64,000 nt of DNA, taken from the NCBI RefSeq assembly GCF_001708405.1, contig NZ_CP012418.1, positions 310,001 through 374,000 on the forward strand, read 5' to 3'. The stretch is from Kangiella sediminilitoris. Lineage in GTDB: Bacteria > Pseudomonadota > Gammaproteobacteria > Enterobacterales > Kangiellaceae. A program made the position numbers and the translations under genes. The notes beneath the pieces were generated by a model. That model was not told the DNA's origin and made no database searches. It worked only from the letters and a program-made list of their open reading frames with translations. Within the stretch, counting starts at the first letter, position 1. Every line of letters starts with the position of its first letter. Shown one piece after another: positions 46,623 to 55,750 of the stretch.

Positions 46623-47204
46623 TTACCAGATTTGGCAGTTCAAATAATTATTGTCTTGTAGCCTGTGGCGCTCACTTTCTGCGGTCCGTTTACTGTTATA
46701 TGGGCCAAGTCTTACGCGGTGCCACTCCCCTTTACTTAGGATACTTGCCTGAAAACCGATAAAGGCTAACTCTGCTTTCATCTTTTCTGCATCGCTCAAT
46801 GTTTTGAATGCACCGCATTGCATGATATAAGTTTTGTCTGCATCAGCCACTTTGGGCTTGGTTACTTCCACTTCGACCTTTTTATTGGTTAAAGCTTCAT
46901 GGTAGGTAAACTCAGGATCATCAGATTTGGTTTTTTCAGTATTGCCTTCAACCTCAGGCTCTGATTCAGTCTCAACCTCAGCCGCAGCCTGTTTTTGAGT
47001 GTCTGTCTGAGCTACCTTCGACTCATCTTTCAATAGTTCGGGCTTTTTAACAATGGCCCATAAAAATACCGCGAACAGGGTAATTAAAATCCCGCTGATG
47101 AAAATGAGAATCGGCGATAGCGTTTTTTGGGGAGTGCTGTTACGCGGTGTCCGAGTATTTGTTTTTGTTCTTGAACGCTTACGTTTAGCATAGTCCTTGG
47201 TCAT
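46623..47204 (-). CDS. ftsN: SPOR-domain cell-division protein, FtsN-like
   Basis: A 193-residue bitopic protein: basic cytoplasmic N-terminus (MTKDYAKRKRSRTKTNTR), one membrane helix (about 32-52), an acidic Glu-rich linker and a C-terminal SPOR domain (YIMQCGAFKTLSDAEKMKAELAFIGFQAS ... HRVRLGPYNSKRTAESERHRL) that binds denuded septal glycan. The priA-ftsN-hslVU order matches other gammaproteobacteria. ATG at 47204 is chosen because upstream residues look non-coding. Naming rests on position and topology. Confidence 0.85.
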   Translation of the reverse strand: MTKDYAKRKRSRTKTNTRTPRNSTPQKTLSPILIFISGILITLFAVFLWAIVKKPELLKDESKVAQTDTQKQAAAEVETESEPEVEGNTEKTKSDDPEFTYHEALTNKKVEVEVTKPKVADADKTYIMQCGAFKTLSDAEKMKAELAFIGFQASILSKGEWHRVRLGPYNSKRTAESERHRLQDNNYLNCQIW

Positions 47205-47354
47205 TATTAGCTCTGTTTGCCTGATATCGCAGGGTAGTGAAGACTTACGCAGTATTGTAAGCAGTAAATGAGTTATGTCCAACTGACATCAGTAAGAAAT
47301 AGAAAAAATGTGACTCTGATAAGACATAAAGGCTTCAGTTTGTGCTCCAGGCGA

Positions 47355-49550
47355 CTAAAAAACCTCCTGTGGGTCAATATCCAGAGACCATCTGACTTTT
47401 CTTCCGCTGGCCAGCTGGTCAAGACCCGGGGTGATAGGAGATAATCGGCTTTGTAAAACTTTTCGTTGTTGATGTTGGACAATAAGCTGTGCTCGCATTT
47501 TGCCTGCACGTTTTGTCATAGGCGCTGGGAAAGGACCAAATACAGTCAGACCGGTATCGTTCAGTCTCTGCTTTACTTCATTAAGGAACGTCATGGGTAG
47601 CTGTAACTGGCTAGCTTCTGCCCTGAATATAGCCATTGCTGTGAAGGGTGGGAAGTCTCCTTCACGTCGTTCGGCTAAGATTTTTTCACTCAGGGTCTGA
47701 TAGTCCTGAGTAAATAAGTTTACCAATAGTGGGTGATCCGGGTGGTGAGATTGAATGACGACCTCCCCTTTAACATCTTTTGATCGCCCAGCGCGTCCAG
47801 CGACCTGTGTCAGTAGCTGTGCGGTACGCTCTGTTGCGCGGAAGTCAGCACTAAATAGGCAACCATCAGTGTCAATCACGCCGACAAGAGAGAGGTTAGG
47901 GAAGTGGTGACCTTTAGCGAGCATTTGCGTACCAACAAGAATATCAACCTCATCGTTCCTGATAGCTTTTATATAATTTTTCATCGCATCTTTTCGGCGC
48001 GTGCTGTCTCTATCAATACGCATCACGACTTTATCCGGAAATAGCTCAGATAGCACATGCTCCAGACGCTCAGTCCCTAGCCCAACTGGATTGAGCTGGG
48101 GTGACTGGCATTGTGGACAGGCCTTGGGGATAAAATGCTGCTTATCACAATGATGACAGTGCATGCGTTTAAAATGTTGGTGGTAGGTCATGTGTCGATC
48201 GCATCGCTCGCAATCAGCTATCCAGCCACATTCATGACACATTAATGTTGGAGCAAAGCCCCTTCGGTTCAGAAAAAGCAGGCACTGCTGTCCTTTAGAT
48301 AAGTGCTGGCGCATATTATCAATCAAGGGCTGGGATAGTCCTTGATTTAAATAGCGCTGTCTGACATCTAGCACCTTAATATGAGGAGGACTGGCATCTC
48401 CGGCTCGTTTGCTCAGCTTAAGTGCGAGCAGTTTGTCCTGTTGAACGTTATGTAGTGACTCCATTGAGGGAGTTGCGCTACCAAGAATGATCGGTGTTTT
48501 TTCGTATCTAGCCCTAACAAGGGCAAGGTCCCTGGCAGAATATCTGAAGCCCTCTTGCTGTTTATAGGATAGGTCATGCTCTTCATCAACGATAATGAGA
48601 CCCGGCTTCGCAAGTGGAGTGAATAGTGCTGAGCGAGTGCCGACGATAATTGATATTAGGCCTTCGCGGGCCTTGAGCCAAATATTGAGTCGTTGTTTAT
48701 CGGTCAGCCCCGAGTGAAGCATGGCGACCTCCACATTAAATCGCCGTTGTAACCGTTTCAATGTTTGCGGCGTTAGACCAATCTCCGGTACCAGCATTAA
48801 TACCTGCTCCTCACGTGCCAGGACCAGATGCATAAGTTGGAGGTAAACTTCTGTTTTACCACTTCCTGTAATTCCATCCAGCAAGAAGCCTTGAAAGCTA
48901 CCCAAGTGAGGAGCAATGGCGTCGATTGCGTCCTTTTGCTCATCGTTAAGCACAAGTTCTGATGAGTTAGCATTTATGTCAACCTGAGGAGGCGACACTG
49001 ATTTAACTTCCTCTTTGACGAGCCATCCTTTATCAACCAGAGTTTTAAGGTTGGAAGGTATCAGATCGTTTAGCGATAAAAACTGCTCGGTGAAAACTCC
49101 GTTGTTGTTTAGACAGAGGGTAAGGAGCTGCCTTTGTTTTACAGCATTCTTACGGAGTGAGTCTAAAGCTTGCTCTCCCTGTTTAGTTATGGTCCAAATC
49201 CATTCGGGTTCAAGTTGCGCTTTGGCTCCCTGGTTGAGCAATCCGGGCAAACAGCTTGAGAATACTTCACCAATCGGGTGCTGATAGTACTGAGACGCAA
49301 AGGTTATCAGTTTAAAAAGAGCCTCTGGAAGTAAAGGCTCACTATCAATTATCTCTTTTATATACCTTATTTTTTTGTCAGGGACAGATGTTGATTCTGG
49401 GTGTGCGATAACTGTAGCTACCAATGTCTGACGTCCAAAAGGAACCGTGACTCTGCTACCTACCATTGGGGGCGTGCCCTTGTATCGGTAGTCAAAAGTT
49501 TTTCGCAGTGGTGTTGGTACAGCGAGAGTGACTAAAGGTTGTTTTGGCAT
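47355..49550 (-). CDS. priA: primosomal replication-restart helicase PriA
   Basis: A 731-residue superfamily-2 helicase that reloads DnaB at stalled forks. The N-terminal DNA-binding domain is followed by Walker A (GITGSGKTEVY), the DEEH box, GSATPS, the zinc-binding cysteines (CHECGWIADCERCD ... CHHCDKQ ... CPQC), QMLAKGHHFP, and QVAGRAGR. All are present. Upstream lies an accessory insertion instead of the usual nearby rpmE. Confidence 0.97.
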   Translation of the reverse strand: MPKQPLVTLAVPTPLRKTFDYRYKGTPPMVGSRVTVPFGRQTLVATVIAHPESTSVPDKKIRYIKEIIDSEPLLPEALFKLITFASQYYQHPIGEVFSSCLPGLLNQGAKAQLEPEWIWTITKQGEQALDSLRKNAVKQRQLLTLCLNNNGVFTEQFLSLNDLIPSNLKTLVDKGWLVKEEVKSVSPPQVDINANSSELVLNDEQKDAIDAIAPHLGSFQGFLLDGITGSGKTEVYLQLMHLVLAREEQVLMLVPEIGLTPQTLKRLQRRFNVEVAMLHSGLTDKQRLNIWLKAREGLISIIVGTRSALFTPLAKPGLIIVDEEHDLSYKQQEGFRYSARDLALVRARYEKTPIILGSATPSMESLHNVQQDKLLALKLSKRAGDASPPHIKVLDVRQRYLNQGLSQPLIDNMRQHLSKGQQCLLFLNRRGFAPTLMCHECGWIADCERCDRHMTYHQHFKRMHCHHCDKQHFIPKACPQCQSPQLNPVGLGTERLEHVLSELFPDKVVMRIDRDSTRRKDAMKNYIKAIRNDEVDILVGTQMLAKGHHFPNLSLVGVIDTDGCLFSADFRATERTAQLLTQVAGRAGRSKDVKGEVVIQSHHPDHPLLVNLFTQDYQTLSEKILAERREGDFPPFTAMAIFRAEASQLQLPMTFLNEVKQRLNDTGLTVFGPFPAPMTKRAGKMRAQLIVQHQQRKVLQSRLSPITPGLDQLASGRKVRWSLDIDPQEVF

Positions 49551-49785
49551 TTTGTCTGACTGAGATTATTGAGCCTACAAGGATAGGAAGGCTCGCTAAT
49601 TATGGCAACACATATTTACATTGAAGTGGAAAGACTAAGGTTGGGAAAAGAAAAACAGTCAATCTGGTCGGACTTGTAGTTGTAAAAAAATCTGATAGTG
49701 TAATGCGGTCAATAAGTAAAACTAATAATGGATTGGCTTTAGATATACAAATAATAATGCTTTTAATTCGAAAGGGGGAGTGTCT

Positions 49786-50118
49786 ATGAAAATTGGCAAT
49801 ATAGCGTTCATTGTCGGACTGATCGTTGCGGTAGTTGGTGGGGTAGTTGATTTCAGCTGGTTCCCATTGTTGCTTGTAATAATAGGCTTGATTGTTGGTC
49901 TGCTAAATATTTCTGGCAGTGAGACAAAAGGCTTTTTAATTGCCTGCATTGCTTTTCTTATGGCAACTACAGCAATTGCACCATTGGAGGATGCACTGAA
50001 CAATTTCAGCAGTTTGGGGACTGTTGTCAGCATGATCATGTATAACATAGGCTACATGGTTGGCGCAGCGACCTTAATTGTCGCCATTAAAGCGCTTTTT
50101 GAGATGGCAAAAGACTAA
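49786..50118 (+). CDS. small polytopic membrane protein
   Basis: A 110-residue hydrophobic protein with about four short membrane helices (MKIGNIAFIVGLIVAVVGGV, WFPLLLVIIGLIVGLLNI, LIACIAFLMATTAIAPL and YMVGAATLIVAIKALF). No domain I recognise. The ATG at 49786 has GGGGGAG 5 bases upstream and is preferred over a GTG two codons earlier. A terminator follows. It forms a separate unit at the edge of the accessory block. Confidence 0.7.
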   Translation: MKIGNIAFIVGLIVAVVGGVVDFSWFPLLLVIIGLIVGLLNISGSETKGFLIACIAFLMATTAIAPLEDALNNFSSLGTVVSMIMYNIGYMVGAATLIVAIKALFEMAKD

Positions 50119-50160
50119 CAAGAATAAAATCAATAATAATAATAATAGATTAAACTGATT

Positions 50161-50187
50161 CAGCAGCCTCCGGGCTGCTTTTTTTAT
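50161..50187 (+). terminator. rho-independent terminator of the small membrane-protein gene
   Basis: AGCAGCC/GGCTGCT with a 4-base loop followed by eight T. Confidence 0.9.
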
Positions 50188-50327
50188 ATTAGGCACCCTA
50201 AATACATTATACTCCTAAAATTCTCATGCAGGTTCCAGTACAGGGCGCTATGGATGTTAGGACAGTTTTGAAGTCAGATTTGCATTGCGATTGTTTGAGT
50301 TTATTTTAAATTAATGGAAAAATACGA

Positions 50328-50354
50328 ATAAAGTGACAAATATTGTCACTTTAT
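50328..50354. promoter_or_regulatory. perfect 11-bp dyad upstream of the pilin-like gene
   Basis: ATAAAGTGACA, 5 bases, TGTCACTTTAT. A third half-site TGTCACT follows directly at 50354-50360. It resembles a dimeric operator extended by one more half-site. The binding protein is unknown. Confidence 0.65.
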
Positions 50355-50546
50355 GTCACTATTTAGCCAGTTTTTAACTCCTGTAAATGTTGAATAATTT
50401 TACAACTCTTTTGTTTAGGCACGAAGATTGGGCCGTGCTTTCTTTATAACCTGTTGTTATATATAGGTTTTATTAGCATGGATAGCATTTGAATGTGCAA
50501 AAAGTGAACAAATAATGCAAAAATGACTCGTTAATCTGCAAATTTA

Positions 50547-50562
50547 TGTGATACAGTTCACA
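50547..50562. promoter_or_regulatory. CRP/Vfr-type binding site
   Basis: TGTGA-TACAGT-TCACA, an exact match to the CRP half-sites with the standard 6-base spacer. It is centred 47 bases before the start codon of the first fibre gene, close enough to the coding start that repression is as likely as activation. Confidence 0.6.
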
Positions 50563-50601
50563 CCCTGTTAAACACCGAGTCCGATTCCTTAGGGGGTTTT
50601 T

Positions 50602-51147
50602 GTGAACTTATTGAAGAAATCAATGATTGCTGCAGGTATTGCTGCAGGACTTTTAGTGGTATCACCAGCGAAATCAGCGAGTTTGAACGTAGATACAGAC
50701 GTTACTGTTCCTGACGTGCTAATTCTTTATGCTTACACTGACATCGATTTGAGCTTCGGTGCAGGTGAGTTTGCTGCTTTATTGGATGGAAGCTGTACGT
50801 CTGAAGATTGTGGTTCTGCAATTTCTGCAGCTGAAGCAGGGACTATCACTGGTGGTGTTACTGACTTGGATATCGCTACTGACTTAGCAGCAACGGGCAC
50901 AACAGCATCAATTACAATTCAAAACAGTTGGGCGGTACGCGCGTTAGGTTATGGTACTTTTACAGCATCAGTTGCTGATAACGGAAGTGAAACGGCTGTT
51001 TCAGGTCTTACTGTTGCCCCTACTACTGGTACTCCATCAATGACAGCTACCACGGGTGATGTATCGTTCGATATCGATCTTACTTCAAGCGACCTTGATG
51101 ATGGTTTGATTGAAGCGAACTACACTATCACTGTAACTGGTTCTTAA
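50602..51147 (+). CDS. predicted fibre (pilin-like) major subunit
   Basis: A 181-residue secreted beta-rich protein. Signal peptide about 1-26 (MNLLKKSMIAAGIAAGLLVV ... KSA). The mature chain is Thr/Ser/Ala/Gly/Asp-rich with alternating hydrophobic residues, a Cys pair (GSCTSEDCG) and a C-terminal strand YTITVTGS, like chaperone/usher pilins. It starts at GTG with AGGGGG 5 bases upstream. It is 21 bases before the second structural gene. I infer a CFA/I-like or other alternate pilin from context; no domain match is certain. Confidence 0.65.
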   Translation: MNLLKKSMIAAGIAAGLLVVSPAKSASLNVDTDVTVPDVLILYAYTDIDLSFGAGEFAALLDGSCTSEDCGSAISAAEAGTITGGVTDLDIATDLAATGTTASITIQNSWAVRALGYGTFTASVADNGSETAVSGLTVAPTTGTPSMTATTGDVSFDIDLTSSDLDDGLIEANYTITVTGS

Positions 51148-51168
51148 TCTATCGTTTTTCGTCGGATT

Positions 51169-51780
51169 ATGTTTATCAGGACTATAAAGCCGAGCCTAAA
51201 GTGTTCGGCTTTTTTGACTCTAACAGCTGCCATTTTATTGCCTCAGACGTCTCAGGCAAAAATAAACTGTTACGGACAAAGTTTTTCTGACTCAGTAACG
51301 CGAAGCGATATTACAGGAAGTTCAGCTTCGGATCAGTCCACCAGTTTAACGGGCAGAAAAGTGGGTTCGCTCGTCAATGGTGCTATAGATTTAAATATTG
51401 CTTTAGACCTTGAAAGCTTAATCAATACTCAGGTAACTGTAGAAAGTGCAGATTGGGTGTGGTTTGTGGACGCTACCCCCTCTGAGAGGTTGAATGGAAA
51501 TATAACCGCTGAGTATAGCTTCTTATCAGTAGCTGGAAGCAATAACCAGATATGTAGTGACGTTAATGTAAACTCATGTATGACGGTAGTTGCAGTTGAA
51601 CCAATTGCTGAATTTGAAACACGCAAAACCCAGGGAGCCAACAGAGGGAGTATACTCCAGCGCTCGGAAGGTGTCCGTTTAACACTGGATCTTTCAAGGA
51701 TACAAAATGCAGGTAATTATTCTGCGCAAGTATTGATAGACTTGTACCATGACGGCATATCACTCGCATGCAGTAATTGA
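51169..51780 (+). CDS. predicted minor fibre/tip subunit
   Basis: A 203-residue secreted protein with a signal peptide ending TSQA (about 1-30), four or five Cys residues (INCYGQ, NQICSDVNVNSC, SLACS) and a beta-rich body (GRKVGSLVNGAIDLNIALDL, NYSAQVLIDLYHDGI). It resembles the preceding subunit in strand pattern more than in sequence. Position between pilin and chaperone suggests a minor or tip subunit. No recognised adhesin domain. Confidence 0.6.
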   Translation: MFIRTIKPSLKCSAFLTLTAAILLPQTSQAKINCYGQSFSDSVTRSDITGSSASDQSTSLTGRKVGSLVNGAIDLNIALDLESLINTQVTVESADWVWFVDATPSERLNGNITAEYSFLSVAGSNNQICSDVNVNSCMTVVAVEPIAEFETRKTQGANRGSILQRSEGVRLTLDLSRIQNAGNYSAQVLIDLYHDGISLACSN

Positions 51781-51788
51781 GGTATTTT

Positions 51789-52634
51789 GTGTTGAAGTTT
51801 TTGACTCCTTTTATTTTGTTTAGCTTAGTTGTTTTTAACTGCGTAGAAGCCGCAGAGGCTCCTAAAGGTTTACAGCCTCAGTTAGCTATCTCTCCATCAC
51901 GAATTGAGATCTCGCCAGATGAAGGTAAAAGTACCAAGAGCGTGACGGTATTAAATCTGGGAAATACGCCTATGCGTGTTCAGGTTTCTGTCCAGAACTG
52001 GGATTTTGACCATAATAATAACTATCGCCCGCTACCTCCTAATGAGCAAAGTTTAGACCAGTGGTTAATTATTAATCCAGTACAGCTTGAGGTACCTCCA
52101 AAGGGTCAGCAAACGGTAAGAATGGCAGTAAGACCTAGAGCAAAACCAGAAGATGGTGAGCACCGGGCTATGGTCTTTTTTAAGCAATTGAACGGCGGCG
52201 ATGAAAAAGGAGTTAATGTCAGGTTTAATGTGGGTGTTCCGATTTATGCTTTCTTTGGTGATGTGAAACGTGAAGCATCGCTGCACCACGTGAATTTTAA
52301 CCCAAAGAGCTCAATTCTAGAGTTTGATATTACCAACACAGGTAATGCCTATGTTCGTCCGGAAGGATATTACATGCTGGTCGACGGGGCTACTAAAGAA
52401 AGCAATGAAGGGCTGTTAAGTCGCCTGAGCGCTAAGTCCGGGGAAGTGGAAGGCGTCAGGCCGCTAGCAACTGGCAAAATTGCATCTAAACCTGTCTTTG
52501 CGGGAGAGCGTCGTCAGTTACAAGTATCAATATCAACCGAAGGTGAACTGCCAGATAATTATAAGCTGGTGGTAAAGGCTGATATTGCTGGCGAGCTTTA
52601 CGAGAAAGTGTACTCAATAGCCAAAGATAAGTAA
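51789..52634 (+). CDS. periplasmic fimbrial chaperone (PapD-like)
   Basis: A 281-residue protein. Signal peptide about 1-24, then an Ig-like N-terminal domain LAISPSRIEISPDEGKSTKSVTVLNLGNTPMRVQV with the family pattern, VPPKGQQTVRMAVRP (the F-G-type strand) and EHRAMVFFKQLNG. A second Ig-like domain completes the chain (HVNFNPKSSILEFDITNTGNAYVRPEGYYML). GTG at 51789 has GAGG 6 bases upstream; the TTG at 51777 overlapping the previous stop has no ribosome-binding site. It probably binds the pilin-like subunits and hands them to the usher. Confidence 0.8.
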   Translation: MLKFLTPFILFSLVVFNCVEAAEAPKGLQPQLAISPSRIEISPDEGKSTKSVTVLNLGNTPMRVQVSVQNWDFDHNNNYRPLPPNEQSLDQWLIINPVQLEVPPKGQQTVRMAVRPRAKPEDGEHRAMVFFKQLNGGDEKGVNVRFNVGVPIYAFFGDVKREASLHHVNFNPKSSILEFDITNTGNAYVRPEGYYMLVDGATKESNEGLLSRLSAKSGEVEGVRPLATGKIASKPVFAGERRQLQVSISTEGELPDNYKLVVKADIAGELYEKVYSIAKDK

Positions 52635-52639
52635 CTCAA

Positions 52640-55315
52640 TTGAAAGCTCACTTAAGGATAAATATTGGCATAGGGTTATTGCTGGCGGGTCTAGCTTTTA
52701 TTCCTATTACACAGGCAGTACCTAAACCAGAGCCACGTGCACAGTTCGAATCGGAAGATAATTACCTCGCTTATCATCGTCCACAGGAATTAGACGACAG
52801 GCTATTCGAGCCTACTTTTAATATGGCTACCGCCTCAGGATCTTCCTATGGCTTCCAGAAGATTTTAGTGGGATTGGAAGTTAATGATGAAGAAGTTCTG
52901 GTGCTGGATATTATTAAAACACCAAGTGATTACCTTGTCCCAATAAAAGAGGTATTTCCGGCAATCGGTGCAAGCTATAGTCTGGAACATGGGATTATGA
53001 CAATCCAGGTGCCAGGCAGTGATGTTGAGATCTCATCCAGAGTGACCTACCGTATTGATGGCGATCTATGGGCTTCGCTGGGAACCCTAAACAGGTATCT
53101 AAAATTAAATGCAAGTTTTGATCCTACTACTTATGCCATTAACTTCCTGCCTCCGTGGCGAAGGAGTGATAAAGGGGAATCTGGGGAGCAAGCCAAGACC
53201 CTAAAGCCGGAGTATTACCCTGATGCATTTAGTTTACGTCAGTTTCGCATATCACATCAGGTTGAAGCTCATAAAGATGGTGGACCTTTCGATTTTGATA
53301 TCGATTCTGAGCGAAGTGACTTACTGACCAGTGGTGCTGCCTGGGATGGTTCATGGCTGTTTGAAGCCAATAAAGTGGGCGGTCAAAGCTGGCGACCTGA
53401 TGAGTATTTTTGGTTAAAGAGAGACGACCATCAGCAATGGCTTTTGGGCAAACAGGTGGTGACGCCTTCGGTGGTAGCACCGAGTGTCACGCTAACCGGG
53501 GCACAATACTTTTATAGTAATCAGAGTATTCCGTTCGATCCCTACCAAGATATCAGTCAGTCGCGTTTTTTTAGAGAGCTGGGTTCTTCGGTACAAACCA
53601 TTCGTGGTAATGGTGAGCCTGGTGCGATAGCACAGTTATACGTCAATCAGCAGCTGGTCGATGAGGTGTTCGTAGACCTTGATGGCAGTTACGATTTTGG
53701 TGAGGTTCGCTCTGAGTCAGGGCTATACAATGAAATTGAAGTGGTGATTATTGACTCACTCACACGTACAGAGATTGAGCGACAGGATAAAACCAGACTG
53801 AGCTCAGATAACCTGTTGAATGAAGGGCAAATGGTAACCAGTGTAGCTTTTGGTAAAAAAGGCAACTGGCTGGATCCTGACTTTGATGATCAGGGCGAGG
53901 CGGGGATGCTTTTATATCGCTATGGTGTTAGCGATTCTACTACCGTTGAAACAGGGTATTTACTGGACGATGATGACACTATGACCGCTGGTGTTGCATC
54001 TGCCTTGGGTTCTAATTTCGTGGGTGCATACCGCGTAGCAAAGCGGAATGATGTGAACTCACAACAGCTGGAACTGGACGGTACTGGCCAAAATTGGCGG
54101 CTATCGACTTTTGTAAAAAAGCAGGAAGCAGGTTTTGTAGAGGGACAAACTGAAGATGCTACAACCGCTAATTCGTATTTCTACTACACCCCGGACGCAA
54201 ATTTACGACTAGAGATGATAGGTCGTTATCAGGAGCGGGGTGGGAGCCAGAATGATGTCAGTTACGTAAAACCGGGTGTTTTCTATAGTCCAACGGATAA
54301 TTTTTCGGTGGCGATGAGGCCCGACTATGACGGTGCCTACCGTACGGAACTCTATTATAGGCCTTATCTAGGCAAACGTTTCAGGGTAACGCATCGACCC
54401 GACGAGCAAACTATTCGATTTGATTACGATGTCAACGATGACCTGCAGGGCTATATGTCTGGCCGTATGTATGAAGATACCATCTTAGAGCGTAGCTATG
54501 AGAATACCGTGTTCGAGGAGGCCGTTGGGTTTTATTGGCAACCACGTGACTGGACCCGTTATGATCGTCTCCGAGTCGAGCTGAACCACTCAAGAGAATT
54601 CGGCATGGGTATGTTTGCGGAGTATCGAACACAATTGGCTGCTGGCCTTTATTTCGATCTGAGGTTAAGAGATGCGGATCCTCGTTTCGATGGTGGCTTT
54701 TCAGCATTTGCCCGTATATCCCTAGATTTTGCAGTTGCAGGGGATCGTTTTATACCGGCCACGCAACGCAGAAGCTACAATACTCATGGCACCATTGCGG
54801 GCACATTGAACATGGATACTGATGATTGCGATATAGAACATGTCAGTGTTTTAGTCGATGGCGCAAACCGTAAAGTGCCTGTGAGCGGATGTACTTTCTA
54901 TTTAGAAAAAGTAACTCCGGGTATCCACACTATTGCATTGGACGGAGAGTATCTACCCATTGAAGTCGTACCGGATACGAAAGAATATGTTGCGCAAGTC
55001 ACGCCTTCCTCAGTAACCCGAATTGATTTTGCTCTGAACACAGAGTACAGCGCGTCAGGTCAGGTCACCTTGTCTAGCGGTAAAGTAGTGCCCAATGCTC
55101 GGGTGACCTTGCTGAATAGCTCTGGTGAAGTGGTTATGCAGACTCTTACTGATCAATTTGGTTATTTCAGGGTCGATAGCTTATCAAATGGACGTTACTC
55201 AATTCAGGTAAAAGGTAATAAGGGACAGGTATTAGCCGAGAGAAAGCTCTTGATCAGTAATGATTTTGTTTTTGGTGCGGATATACAGCTTCCAGCGACG
55301 CTTCCATTAAAATAG
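52640..55315 (+). CDS. outer-membrane usher-like assembly protein
   Basis: An 891-residue exported protein with an N-terminal signal (ending TQAVPK). A globular N-terminal region (KILVGLEVNDEEVLVLDI to about 180) precedes a large beta-barrel-like stretch with Tyr/Arg/Asp alternation. An embedded small beta domain (TIRGNGEPGAIAQLYVNQQ ... YDFGEVRSESGLYNEIEVV) resembles an usher plug. Near the C-terminus lie a Cys-bearing beta domain (DDCDIEHVSVLVDG) and a carboxypeptidase-regulatory-like domain (SASGQVTLSSGKVVPNARVTL). Closest in layout to alternate (CooC/TcfC-type) ushers; start is TTG. Family naming is inference. Confidence 0.72.
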   Translation: MKAHLRINIGIGLLLAGLAFIPITQAVPKPEPRAQFESEDNYLAYHRPQELDDRLFEPTFNMATASGSSYGFQKILVGLEVNDEEVLVLDIIKTPSDYLVPIKEVFPAIGASYSLEHGIMTIQVPGSDVEISSRVTYRIDGDLWASLGTLNRYLKLNASFDPTTYAINFLPPWRRSDKGESGEQAKTLKPEYYPDAFSLRQFRISHQVEAHKDGGPFDFDIDSERSDLLTSGAAWDGSWLFEANKVGGQSWRPDEYFWLKRDDHQQWLLGKQVVTPSVVAPSVTLTGAQYFYSNQSIPFDPYQDISQSRFFRELGSSVQTIRGNGEPGAIAQLYVNQQLVDEVFVDLDGSYDFGEVRSESGLYNEIEVVIIDSLTRTEIERQDKTRLSSDNLLNEGQMVTSVAFGKKGNWLDPDFDDQGEAGMLLYRYGVSDSTTVETGYLLDDDDTMTAGVASALGSNFVGAYRVAKRNDVNSQQLELDGTGQNWRLSTFVKKQEAGFVEGQTEDATTANSYFYYTPDANLRLEMIGRYQERGGSQNDVSYVKPGVFYSPTDNFSVAMRPDYDGAYRTELYYRPYLGKRFRVTHRPDEQTIRFDYDVNDDLQGYMSGRMYEDTILERSYENTVFEEAVGFYWQPRDWTRYDRLRVELNHSREFGMGMFAEYRTQLAAGLYFDLRLRDADPRFDGGFSAFARISLDFAVAGDRFIPATQRRSYNTHGTIAGTLNMDTDDCDIEHVSVLVDGANRKVPVSGCTFYLEKVTPGIHTIALDGEYLPIEVVPDTKEYVAQVTPSSVTRIDFALNTEYSASGQVTLSSGKVVPNARVTLLNSSGEVVMQTLTDQFGYFRVDSLSNGRYSIQVKGNKGQVLAERKLLISNDFVFGADIQLPATLPLK

Positions 55316-55354
55316 GTCAGCGTAGGTTTTTACTAGGGTTGAGCCGCCTTTGGC

Positions 55355-55383
55355 TTGATCTTATCGCTGTCTAAGCGTATGAT
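55355..55383 (+). promoter_or_regulatory. rpmE promoter
   Basis: TTGATC (55355-55360), exactly 17 bases, TATGAT (55378-55383). The leader would be about 80 bases, room for the L31 autoregulation known from enterobacteria. Confidence 0.65.
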
Positions 55384-55470
55384 CGCGCTTCCTAAATATT
55401 CGAGTGGTGTTTGGCGTAGCAACTTTAAGGTTATAGCCCAAATGGCGACTCCAATGACGAGAGATATATT

Positions 55471-55680
55471 ATGAAACAAGGTATTCACCCAGAATATAAA
55501 GCCATTAAAGCAACATGCAGTTGCGGTAATGTTATTGAAGTAGGTTCAGCTGGTTCTGATATCAGCCTGGACGTATGTTCAGCTTGTCACCCATTTTACA
55601 CTGGTAAACAGAAAATGGTTGATTCAGGCGGCCGTGTTGATCGCTTCCGTAAGCGTTTCGGTACTCGTAAACTTAAATAA
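55471..55680 (+). CDS. rpmE: 50S ribosomal protein L31 (zinc-binding type)
   Basis: A 69-residue ribosomal protein of the large subunit. The zinc ligands are CSC (C16/C18) and CSAC (C36/C39), so this is the Zn-dependent paralogue rather than the Cys-free YkgM form. HPFYTGKQK is typical. It has its own promoter and terminator. In relatives it lies next to priA, which here is about 5.9 kb away. Confidence 0.97.
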   Translation: MKQGIHPEYKAIKATCSCGNVIEVGSAGSDISLDVCSACHPFYTGKQKMVDSGGRVDRFRKRFGTRKLK

Positions 55681-55697
55681 TTATTTATTACGAAGCC

Positions 55698-55727
55698 AAA
55701 AAAAAGCACCTTTGAGGTGCTTTTTTT
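55698..55727. terminator. bidirectional terminator between rpmE and mrcA
   Basis: AAAAGCACCT-TTG-AGGTGCTTTT with A- and T-runs on both sides, serving two convergent genes. Confidence 0.92.
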
Positions 55728-55750
55728 ATGACTGTACATTTTTGCTGGGG

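Larger units (their letters stand above)
50188..50601. promoter_or_regulatory. regulatory region of the chaperone/usher-like locus
   Basis: 414 bases of AT-rich non-coding DNA between terminator and first pilin-like gene. It holds the 27-base dyad and the CRP-type box listed separately. Several -10-like A/T tracts occur (for example TATATATAGG near 50460) but I could not choose a promoter. Confidence 0.6.
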
